A DNA stretch of 11,057 nt, from the NCBI GenBank assembly GCA_022750355.1, contig JAKIVW010000053.1, positions 1-11,057 of the forward strand, written 5' to 3'. The stretch is from Thermoplasmata archaeon. Its GTDB lineage: Archaea; Thermoplasmatota; Thermoplasmata; Lutacidiplasmatales; UBA184. Shown here one piece after another: positions 1-5,543 of the stretch (positions are counted from its first letter, which is position 1; every line of letters begins with the position of its first letter). Position numbers and translations under genes: made by a program. The notes beneath the pieces are model-generated. The model was given only the letters and a program-made list of their open reading frames with translations. It did not search any database and was not told the DNA's origin.

Positions 1-461
1 AGGCCCGACGTGATCCGGAAGGCCCAGCTGGTCGACCGCCACTCCCCCTGCTGGGTCAGGTAGCGTCCCTCGGCGTCCTCCCCGACGAACGTGAAGACGA
101 TGCCACAAATGAGACGGGTGTCCCCCACGTAGACGTGGGTGTGCGATCGGAATCGCGATGGGAGCCCCCATCGGTAATCGAACGCGGCCAGTTGCCGACC
201 GCTCCTCCGGGAAATGACCAGACGGGCCCAATCCGGTCGAGACTCCTTCCAAACGATCTCGTCGGTCGCTCCGAGCTGGGGCGGTTTGCTGCTGGCGCTG
301 TGCTCATGCAGCCACCGTTCGGCCGCCGCCTTCGGAGCGTCGATGGGCTGGCGGAGGTCCAGCCGGAATAGGGCGGGTCCGGGAATGAGGTCGCACGCCC
401 CGGTCGGAACCAAGGAGGCCGGATCCACGACACGCCTAACGCGGCTCGGCCCCGACGACAC
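1..461 (-). CDS. Hypothetical protein, C-terminus cut by window edge
   Basis: An open minus-strand frame runs from a GTG at 459-461 off the left edge, giving about 153 residues and no stop in view. The frame reads as a folded soluble protein: charged, mixed hydrophobic, with stretches such as LVISRRSGRQLAAFDYRWGL and HTHVYVGDTRLICGIVFTF, and no signal peptide or membrane helix. I do not recognise the family. I chose the GTG at 461 because an ATTAATG TATA-like box (484-490) lies about 26 bases upstream, the spacing expected for a leaderless archaeal transcript, and an in-frame TAA lies just beyond. A second GTG at 428 is an alternative start. The competing frame at 56-433 is Arg/Ser/Pro-rich and looks like a shadow. 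Being coding is fairly sure; function is unknown. Confidence 0.6.
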   Translation of the reverse strand, partial: MSSGPSRVRRVVDPASLVPTGACDLIPGPALFRLDLRQPIDAPKAAAERWLHEHSASSKPPQLGATDEIVWKESRPDWARLVISRRSGRQLAAFDYRWGLPSRFRSHTHVYVGDTRLICGIVFTFVGEDAEGRYLTQQGEWRSTSWAFRITSG

Positions 462-483
462 GGACGGTAGAAAGAGCCCGCCG

Positions 484-490
484 CATTAAT
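484..490 (-). promoter_or_regulatory. TATA-like box for the partial gene at 1-461
   Basis: An A/T island in GC-rich surroundings reads ATTAATG on the minus strand. Its centre is about 26 bases from the GTG at 461, matching leaderless archaeal initiation. This is inferred from spacing and composition only. Confidence 0.4.
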
Positions 491-523
491 CGCGCCGGTG
501 CCCCCCCCGCTCCGTTCCGATTG

Positions 524-1255
524 CTACGTCTTGGGCCCGGTCGCTCGGCCACACTCCGAGCAGAATTTGGACGCGTTGGGAATCGAGGCCCCGCACGCCG
601 CGCAGCGTATCGTCGGGGTCACCGCGGGCGCCTCGCCGCGTTTCGGGAGTCTCCGGAACAGGACGATGGCGATGATCCAGACGCCCACCACCAGAAGGAT
701 CCAGGTGATGAACCCGATGATCCCGAACACCAACACGATCGAGAGGAAGCCCCCCAAACCGGAAAGGAGGCTCGAAAGCGGGTTGGTCGAGTTGTTCCCG
801 CCACCCCCTCCGTTCCCGTTCCCGCTACTCGAGGACGTGACCTGCACGGAGACCGAATTGCTGGTCGTTTGATTTTGGTGGGCGTCGGTGACCCCCACGG
901 CGAGATTGTAATTTCCCGAGGCGGACGGATTGCACGAGAAGCTCGGAGAGTTCTGGTTCGTGCAACCGGGGGGCAATCCGGTGAAGCTGTAGGTATAGGG
1001 GCTCGTTCCCCCGTTGACGTTGACCTGGAGGTTGATCGACTGGCCCTCCTGGACCTGGCCCGGATTGACGTTCAGCGTCGCCGAGTACGGGCCCGTCGAC
1101 AGGGGAAGCAACCGACCCGGCTCCGAGGTCGAGTTCGACGTCGGGCCGGCGCGGGTCACCGGTGGGGAGTGAAGAGCCACGGGGCTGATTCCGAGCAGGA
1201 GGACAACGAAGGCACAAGTCACCACGACGGTCGCGCTCAACAATCTACGATTCAT
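524..1255 (-). CDS. Membrane-anchored Ig-like surface protein with C-terminal zinc ribbon
   Basis: This 243-residue protein begins MNRRLLSATV with a signal or anchor helix (about 5-27). A Ser/Thr/Asn-rich stretch follows, then one Ig/PKD-like beta domain (about 55-140, with the turn GGTSPYTYSFTGLPPG and paired cysteines C98 and C108), then a Ser/Asn/Gly linker (141-157), one long membrane span (about 171-200), a basic stop-transfer sequence RRLPKR and a zinc ribbon with C218-x2-C221 and C232-x2-C235. The order implies an outer beta domain and a cytosolic metal-binding tail; the job could be adhesion or signalling, which I cannot tell apart. The start at 1255 was chosen because the signal helix begins there and GGAAG lies 5 bases upstream; the frame stays open further upstream, but that part does not look like protein. 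It lies 145 bases after the EamA gene on the same strand. Confidence 0.85.
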   Translation of the reverse strand: MNRRLLSATVVVTCAFVVLLLGISPVALHSPPVTRAGPTSNSTSEPGRLLPLSTGPYSATLNVNPGQVQEGQSINLQVNVNGGTSPYTYSFTGLPPGCTNQNSPSFSCNPSASGNYNLAVGVTDAHQNQTTSNSVSVQVTSSSSGNGNGGGGGNNSTNPLSSLLSGLGGFLSIVLVFGIIGFITWILLVVGVWIIAIVLFRRLPKRGEAPAVTPTIRCAACGASIPNASKFCSECGRATGPKT

Positions 1256-1400
1256 GTTCTTCCGGAGGTAGCGAGGTGCTGGTCCCGTCCCGGACGAACC
1301 TCGCGGGGTTGGGGCCTTCAACCTGTCGATGGAATCGCACGCTGACCCCCGTCGAGGGGAAGCGGTGCCCGTCGGTCCTTCGGCGACGCGGACCGAGGTC

Positions 1401-2351
1401 CTAGCGCGCCGCGGTGGGAGCGGAGGAGACCTTGGGCTGAGTGCGAAGCCGGTCCCGTTGCAATAGGAACATTCCGCCCAGGATGACCGCAAAACCGGCG
1501 AGCTCGAACGGACCCACACTTTCCCCCAACAGGAGGACGCCGACCGCGATCCCCGCCAGCGGGTTGACGTAGGTGACGACACTGGTTCGCGCCGGTCCGA
1601 CTCGGTGGAGGAGCCGGAAATAGATCCAGTACCCCAAGACCGAGGAGATCCCCACCAAGTAGGCCAGCGACAACCAAACCTCCTGGTTCGGCGGAAGGGT
1701 CAACGGGTCTCCCGCGACCACCGATAGGATCGACAACAGAATGGCCCCGGTCGCGAACTGGGCGGTCAGGGTCCACAATCCGGACGGGGTGCGCATCGTC
1801 CGACGGAGCAGAACCGCGCCGCTCGCCGTCATGACCGCGGCGCCCACCACCGCCAACTCCCCGAAGATCGACCCGGTTCCCCCGCCGAGCAGATCCGGGA
1901 GGAACAGCACCACGAGCCCCACGAACCCCAGGGCGATGCCCAGTGACCCCCGCCAGGTGAACCGCTCGGCGGGGAGGATGTAGTAGGCGAGGAGAGCGCT
2001 GGCCAGCGGTACGGTACCGATGAGGACGGCCGAAAGGCCCCCGGGGGTGGATTGTTCGCCCCAGTACAGGAATCCCGTGTAGCCGGCGACGATCAGCCCT
2101 CCTCCGAAAACGATGGACAATCCGAGGCTCCGCCGGTCGGGCAGGGCGGATCGGGAAACGGCGGCCACGACGGCCATGACGATCGCCGCCAGGACCCATC
2201 GGATCGCTGCGAAGGGGAACGGGGCCGCGCCCCCCACCAGGCCCAAGCGGATGACGGGGAACGCGGCGCCCCAGAGGACCCCGAGGAGCAGAAGCAACCC
2301 GAGGTCGCTGTCGAACCAGCGAACCCGTACCGGAATCGACCCGACTCCCAC
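1401..2351 (-). CDS. EamA-family (drug/metabolite transporter) membrane permease
   Basis: This 316-residue, strongly hydrophobic protein has about ten predicted membrane helices in two related halves of about 140 residues, the usual EamA/DMT layout and length. Family-typical sequence includes LLLGVLWGAAFPVIRLGL in the first helix, the first-half end GTVPLASALLAYYILPAERF, and the second-half end VVTYVNPLAGIAVGVLLLGE followed by GFAVILGG. EamA proteins export or import small metabolites such as amino acids in the plasma membrane; the substrate cannot be read from sequence. The start is a GTG at 2349-2351; an in-frame TGA eight codons upstream excludes a much longer form, and no clear Shine-Dalgarno is present. 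The mobile-element end lies about 95 bases upstream of the start, so the insertion sits at its promoter side. Confidence 0.9.
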   Translation of the reverse strand: MGVGSIPVRVRWFDSDLGLLLLLGVLWGAAFPVIRLGLVGGAAPFPFAAIRWVLAAIVMAVVAAVSRSALPDRRSLGLSIVFGGGLIVAGYTGFLYWGEQSTPGGLSAVLIGTVPLASALLAYYILPAERFTWRGSLGIALGFVGLVVLFLPDLLGGGTGSIFGELAVVGAAVMTASGAVLLRRTMRTPSGLWTLTAQFATGAILLSILSVVAGDPLTLPPNQEVWLSLAYLVGISSVLGYWIYFRLLHRVGPARTSVVTYVNPLAGIAVGVLLLGESVGPFELAGFAVILGGMFLLQRDRLRTQPKVSSAPTAAR

Positions 2352-2445
2352 TCGAACGGCCCCGCCCGGCCCGGGTCACCCGGCTACTTGAAGGGAGGGG
2401 CGGGGGAAAGAAGTGGGAGGTTCCGGTGGCTTCGTGGACGAGATA

Positions 2446-2454
2446 CGGCCCTGC
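2446..2454. repeat. Left target-site duplication, CGGCCCTGC
   Basis: These nine bases recur exactly and in the same orientation at 7257-7265, directly outside the right inverted repeat. The next two bases (GG) also match, but on the left they belong to the inverted repeat. A 9-bp duplication is within the range made by several DDE transposase families. Confidence 0.7.
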
Positions 2455-2469
2455 GGCTTTGTGTCGAAT
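2455..2469 (+). repeat. Left terminal inverted repeat
   Basis: Reads GGCTTTGTGTCGAAT. It matches the minus-strand right end GGCTCTGTGTCAATA at 10 of the first 11 positions and 11 of the first 13. The transposase stop codon begins at its inner edge. Confidence 0.6.
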
Positions 2470-3788
2470 CACCTCGAGCGGGCGACTTCTGACACACCCG
2501 CCTCCTTTCTGACACAGGTCGAGTCCCGAAGGAACTCGGGCACGATTCCATGCTCGAAGATTTCGTGGATGAGGACTGTCAGGTTATACGCCAGCACTTT
2601 TGCGAGTAGCTCGTTCACCTGAGCGGTTGGGTTCTTGGACCGAAGCGTCTCTCCGAACTTGCGCTTGAGGGCGCTGAAAACCGACTCCACGTTCGAGCGG
2701 GCATGGTACTTCGCTTCGAACTCCTCCCGGTGCATCTGGAAGAAAAGGAAGGCCTTCCGCCAAAGCACGGAGCGGTTGTGCCCATGCGGCCCGTCTCGGC
2801 TGCCCCGCGATCTCGGCCGCGCCGTTGCATTGGACTTGAACGGGACGTACAGGTCGAACCCGATTTCTTCAGCTAGGGCGTAATTCATTCGGGCCGAATA
2901 CGCCTTGTCCGCGTAGACCTCCTTGAGCAGAAGGCCCGCCTCCTTCGCCTGCCGGATGAGGGGTTCGAACTGAGGGTTGTCCCCCCCGTCCTTGTCTGTC
3001 ACCGACACCGCCGCAACGATGTGGGTCTTGGTTCCGGTCAGGGCATGGGCCTTGAGCCAAAGGTGCTGCCGCTTCTCGCCGTACTTCTCCTCGCGCCACG
3101 CGCCGAAGGAGGTTGTTTGCATTCCGGTCGAGTCCGGTGCAAAGCCCTGCTCAAGAGCGGCGAGCGGAAGCGCGGACCGTGTTATCAGGGCTTGAAGAAC
3201 CGGCGTGACATCCACCCGGTTAAGTGCACGGGACGACACGACGAACCCGGGGACCTTCGGAAGTTGACCCCGCTCTGCGGCGAACCCGAAGAGACTGTGG
3301 GCTCGACGGCAGGACAGCTGGGAATAGACTTTCTGGACCGCGCAGAAGAGTTCGTCCCGAAGGGGGTTGCGCGGGCGACCAGCCGCTTGCACAGGCTCGG
3401 GCAGGTCCGCAAGGAGGTCCGAGAGGAGCATGTCGAACAGCCGGACCTCCTCCATCTGGGCCCGGTCGTAGGTCGCCCATGCCTGCTCGTATGTGACGGG
3501 GACCCGCTCGCTTTGGACCTCGCCGGTTGGGAGGATCGTCTGCTTCTCAAGGTAGAATCGAACCGAGGCCGCGTGTTTGCAGGGAATGTTTCGCTTGACG
3601 AAATCCGGGCAGTTGCACTCAACTCCCGAGGACCCGAGGGACACTCGATAGGCTCCCGGTCCGCTCTGAGATTTCACCGTGAAGAGGTCGTCCCGTACCT
3701 GCTCGACTGCCCCCGGCGTCGCCGCAATCTGTCGTCCCTTCTCCGCGCGCTCCCCGTCGAATTCAATTCCCGCAAGAGTTGCCGTCAT
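2469..3788 (-). CDS. DDE transposase with N-terminal SWIM zinc finger
   Basis: The 439-residue product has a SWIM-type zinc finger (C58-N-C60, then C70-K-H72) in a compact N-terminal domain, a helical region (about 100-180), and an IS4/IS5-type DDE catalytic domain (DDE_Tnp_1-like). Likely acidic residues are D219 in APDSTGMQT, D294 in VYADKAYSARMNY and E368 in NVESVFSALKRKFGE, followed by the conserved AQVNELLAKVLAYNLTVLI. It would cut and join the element's ends; SWIM domains bind DNA or protein in other transposases such as MULE types. The start ATG at 3786-3788 opens the SWIM domain; in-frame sequence upstream runs antisense to the AbrB gene and is not protein-like. The C-terminal tail (STCVRKEAGVSEVARSR) reads through the repeats at the element end. 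No frameshift or missing catalytic residue is visible, so it may be functional. The exact IS family is not assigned. Confidence 0.88.
   Translation of the reverse strand: MTATLAGIEFDGERAEKGRQIAATPGAVEQVRDDLFTVKSQSGPGAYRVSLGSSGVECNCPDFVKRNIPCKHAASVRFYLEKQTILPTGEVQSERVPVTYEQAWATYDRAQMEEVRLFDMLLSDLLADLPEPVQAAGRPRNPLRDELFCAVQKVYSQLSCRRAHSLFGFAAERGQLPKVPGFVVSSRALNRVDVTPVLQALITRSALPLAALEQGFAPDSTGMQTTSFGAWREEKYGEKRQHLWLKAHALTGTKTHIVAAVSVTDKDGGDNPQFEPLIRQAKEAGLLLKEVYADKAYSARMNYALAEEIGFDLYVPFKSNATARPRSRGSRDGPHGHNRSVLWRKAFLFFQMHREEFEAKYHARSNVESVFSALKRKFGETLRSKNPTAQVNELLAKVLAYNLTVLIHEIFEHGIVPEFLRDSTCVRKEAGVSEVARSR
2487..2516 (+). repeat. Left subterminal TTCTGACACA pair
   Basis: TTCTGACACA occurs twice (2487-2496 and 2507-2516), one 20-bp step apart, inside the 3' end of the transposase gene. 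Similar GACACA units stand 19-20 bp apart at the right end of the element. They may be transposase binding sites; the orientation is the same at both ends, which is odd for simple inverted ends. Confidence 0.45.
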
Positions 3789-3793
3789 GTCCT

Positions 3794-3815
3794 TGTAGCC
3801 TCTGCGTAGGCTACA
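3794..3815. promoter_or_regulatory. Palindrome in the divergent promoter region (possible operator or leader hairpin)
   Basis: Two 8-base arms, TGTAGCCT (3794-3801) and AGGCTACA (3808-3815), are perfect inverted copies around a 6-base spacer. The palindrome lies 6-27 bases upstream of the transposase ATG, so it is either an operator or a hairpin in the leader. A second copy of its right half (TAGGCTATAG, 3861-3870) overlaps the TATA-like box of the divergent AbrB gene. Shared control of both genes by the AbrB-type protein is a reasonable inference. Confidence 0.45.
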
Positions 3816-3825
3816 GCATCGGGAG

Positions 3826-3832
3826 TACTTAA
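3826..3832 (-). promoter_or_regulatory. TATA-like box for the transposase gene
   Basis: Reads TTAAGTA on the minus strand, about 41 bases before the transposase ATG. It would place the transcript start near 3804, inside the palindrome at 3794-3815. Confidence 0.35.
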
Positions 3833-3865
3833 GGAAGTCGCCTATGGGTAGTCCAACCTGTAGGC

Positions 3866-3873
3866 TATAGTTA
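3866..3873 (+). promoter_or_regulatory. TATA-like box for the AbrB-type gene
   Basis: Reads TATAGTTA and overlaps the second TAGGCTA half-site. Normal spacing puts the transcript start near 3895, which is downstream of the first ATG (3889) and favours the second (3910). Confidence 0.4.
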
Positions 3874-3888
3874 TGTAGTCGTCCACCG

Positions 3889-4116
3889 ATGAAAGTCAGC
3901 GAGGGGTCGATGTCGGGGAAATTCGAGTCGCCGATTGTGCGAGTCCGGGACGGGTCGGAGTCTGCCCGAGTGACAATCCCGGACGGGGTAGCCAAAGTAC
4001 TCGGTGCGGAGATAGGCGGAACGTTAGTCTGGGTGATTGACCTCAAGGCGGGGCGGGTAACTGTGTCGGCGGAGCCGCCTGGGTCCGGTAAGGCCCACCG
4101 ATCCAAGAGTGCTTGA
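3889..4116 (+). CDS. SpoVT/AbrB-type DNA-binding protein
   Basis: A 75-residue product (68 if started at 3910). The middle carries the swapped-hairpin AbrB pattern: a beta strand, then SARVTIPDGVAKVLGAEIGG, then TLVWVIDLKAGRVTVSAEP. Proteins of this fold bind DNA as dimers and often act as autoregulators or antitoxins. No toxin gene follows, so a regulator is more likely than an antitoxin. I give the longer form; the ATG at 3910 is a serious alternative because GAGGGG (3901-3906) lies 3 bases before it and the TATA-like box spacing points there. The gene diverges from the transposase across about 100 bases that contain repeated TAGGCTA half-sites, so it may control both itself and the transposase. 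Confidence 0.7.
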   Translation: MKVSEGSMSGKFESPIVRVRDGSESARVTIPDGVAKVLGAEIGGTLVWVIDLKAGRVTVSAEPPGSGKAHRSKSA

Positions 4117-4343
4117 TGCCTAGGAGAAATCCAAGCGGGGCGAAGGTTAGCCCTCGGCTGGGCCTACCGGGTACGTTCGGTGCTTACCTTTCCCTCTCAT
4201 ACCATCAATTATCGGGATACAAAAGGTCAAGAGAGCATGTGCGAGTTTATGGGCGCGATTTCCTTTACTGACGATGTAGGCCCCGGGGCACCAGTGTCTC
4301 TTACGAGGCAACGGTCGCACAACCACCCGGGGTCTGCACCGAC
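4117..4343. other. Intergenic stretch without a supported gene
   Basis: An ATG at 4237 has an A/T-rich box (4206-4213) about 27 bases upstream and opens an 89-codon frame, but that frame runs straight through the tRNA fragment and across the transposase remnant in the wrong frame. It is probably a broken gene start or chance. Nothing else is recognisable. Confidence 0.4.
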
Positions 4344-4349
4344 AAAAAA
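4344..4349 (-). terminator. T-run downstream of the tRNA fragment
   Basis: Six T residues on the minus strand begin a few bases after the tRNA discriminator position. Such runs end archaeal transcription and commonly follow tRNA genes, so the tRNA fragment kept its native downstream end. Confidence 0.5.
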
Positions 4350-4352
4350 GGG

Positions 4353-4399
4353 TGGGACCGAGGGGAGTCGAACCCCTGCGCACACAGGTTGTAGCTCCT
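4353..4399 (-). pseudogene. 3' fragment of a tRNA gene (T arm and acceptor end)
   Basis: The minus strand shows a perfect T arm (AGGGG, loop TTCGACT, CCCCT; 4361-4377), then the acceptor 3' half CGGTCCC and discriminator A (4353), then a T-run. The preceding five bases fit a variable loop ending in C48. Further 5' the anticodon arm (loop CTACAAC) pairs poorly and would have A34, which archaea do not use, and no matching 5' half (GGGACCG plus D arm) occurs upstream on this strand; that space holds a transposase remnant instead. So only roughly positions 38-73 are convincing. Such 3' fragments are the usual scar of integrase-mediated insertion into tRNA genes. The amino-acid identity cannot be assigned. 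Confidence 0.6.
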
Positions 4400-4402
4400 G
4401 CG

Positions 4403-4555
4403 CGGGAATCGATCAACCTCGTAGAGCGCCCTCACGGGACCGAGAAGGAGAGGATCAAGGTGATGCGCGGGTTCGACACCGCGAAGAGAACTGCTTCCCT
4501 GATTGAGGGTTTCCGAGTTCACCACAACTTCGTGCGGGACCAAAATTTCTGTTAA
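4403..4555 (+). pseudogene. Remnant of an unrelated DDE transposase (C-terminal part)
   Basis: About 45 codons match the pattern around the catalytic Glu of integrase-core (rve-like) transposases found in archaea: RESINLVERPHGTEKERIKV followed by MRGF and GFRVHHNFVRD. The usual form is NNLVERFHGT...R.KVMRGL...GF..HYNF.RPH. Nothing before residue R (4403) belongs to the family; the sequence there is the tRNA fragment. Homology ends at VRDQ, followed by a stop at 4553-4555. It is truncated at both ends and cannot encode an active enzyme. It is unrelated to the SWIM-type transposase at 2469-3788, so at least two mobile elements have passed through this site. Confidence 0.65.
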
Positions 4556-4596
4556 TGCAACTGCGGATCATTGATAGGGTGTTTCCTTACGGAGGT

Positions 4597-4604
4597 CTTA
4601 ATAG
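4597..4604 (+). promoter_or_regulatory. TATA-like box for the exported-protein gene
   Basis: Reads CTTAATAG, centred about 23 bases before the ATG at 4624. This fits leaderless initiation there and argues against the ATG at 4555, which lies upstream of the box. Confidence 0.45.
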
Positions 4605-4623
4605 GCAAAAGTCGGTCCGTTTG

Positions 4624-5202
4624 ATGTTAGATTGGAGGGACGATTGGGAGATGACTTCGGCAACCCTGCGTTCAATCTGGGTGTCCCTTGGCGCAGGGAT
4701 TGCCATTGCGTTTCTTATCGTCGGGTTCGCGCTTGCCCCCAGCCTTAGCCAGTCTCCGACAAGCGTGGGGGTTGGGGGTGGGTCTGGGGCAGCGCAGTCC
4801 GTACCCCTCATCCTAATACAGCCCGCAGGGGCATTCCCGACGCAATCGGCCGGAGTCGTGAATCTGTCGGTGTACGCCGCTGACACAGGACTAATTGCAG
4901 GAGATATTGAGTTCATCGCCTACGCTTCCAGTGGCGCGTACACTCAAACGTCATTCCTAGTCACATTAGGTGACCAAAGTGGCACGACCCTTGCTGCCTT
5001 CAACTCCTCCCTTTCGACTTGGTCGGGACAGGATGCCAATGGAAGCGCTAACCCATACGGTGGTTGGACGCTAGGGGCCAACAGCACGGTTGCTCCCGGA
5101 GACATCATGACGTTCGCGATAAATGGTCCTGTGAGTGGATTTGTTGTGATGGTCTGGGTGGCCGGAGGCGGCGGAAACGGTCATGTCCAAAACTATCCAT
5201 GA
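4624..5202 (+). CDS. Exported or anchored protein of unknown function
   Basis: A 192-residue product with a short charged N-terminus, one hydrophobic helix (about residues 18-37 in this start, SIWVSLGAGIAIAFLIVG), then a Gly/Ser-rich spacer and a roughly 130-residue beta-rich domain with likely N-glycosylation sites (NLS, NSS, NGS, NST). It ends in VVMVWVAGGGGNGHVQNYP. The STVAPGDIMTFAING stretch near the end resembles the late beta strands of archaeal pilin-like or Ig-like surface proteins, but the class III pilin signal is not evident, so I give no family. The start at 4624 follows from the TATA-like box; ATG 4651, with GGAGG 12 bases before it, is the alternative. Base composition is clearly richer in A/T than the flanking genes. 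It lies inside the insertion and looks like passenger DNA. Confidence 0.7.
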   Translation: MLDWRDDWEMTSATLRSIWVSLGAGIAIAFLIVGFALAPSLSQSPTSVGVGGGSGAAQSVPLILIQPAGAFPTQSAGVVNLSVYAADTGLIAGDIEFIAYASSGAYTQTSFLVTLGDQSGTTLAAFNSSLSTWSGQDANGSANPYGGWTLGANSTVAPGDIMTFAINGPVSGFVVMVWVAGGGGNGHVQNYP

Positions 5203-5543
5203 GACGACGGGAAGAAGGTAGGTTGCGCACGTTATCCGATTGCCCGTAGCCTTCACTTTGGGCTGGAATGTGGCCGTACTAATGGAGCGCCACACGGAAT
5301 CTGAGTCGTCGACCATTGATCGCCGTATGGGTTACGTCTGACGGTGGGTTCGTCACCACCGCCTTGTAGGACAACATCCTCTACGCAGTCGAGCTATGTG
5401 AACCTGAACGACCAGCGCCACCCCGATCCCAGCGACTTGACCTGACTCCAACAACCTATGGGTGGTAGCCTCCCGGATGCAGACGCCGATATCGGTGAGT
5501 GAGACTCCCGGGCCACCATACTAGGGAGGCGGAGGAACGGGCT
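5203..5543. other. 341-base stretch between two convergent passenger genes, no gene seen
   Basis: All frames are broken by stops or give unconvincing peptides. The only structure I see is a short hairpin (CGGTGG, 8-base loop, CCACCG, near 5342-5361) and a CCTCCC...GGGAGG pair near 5468-5529. Neither is followed by a T-run on the expected strand, so I do not call terminators. Confidence 0.5.

Noticed and set aside
56..433. Long minus-strand ATG/GTG frame of 125 codons
   Set aside because: The product is Arg/Ser/Pro-rich and lacks normal hydrophobic patterning; another minus frame across the same bases reads as a normal protein with a promoter at the right distance.
4010..4066. Possible internal copy of the inverted repeat (ATTGACCTCAAGGC and CTGTGTC)
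   Set aside because: Only 6-7 base matches inside the AbrB coding sequence, fully explained by its codons, so not good evidence for a shorter insertion sequence.
3789..4106. Upstream extension of the transposase frame
   Set aside because: It runs antisense through the AbrB gene and the promoter region; the SWIM domain begins naturally at the ATG at 3788.
4237..4506. Leaderless 89-codon plus-strand frame
   Set aside because: A TATA-like box is well spaced, but most of the product is translated tRNA fragment and out-of-frame transposase remnant; at best a broken gene start.
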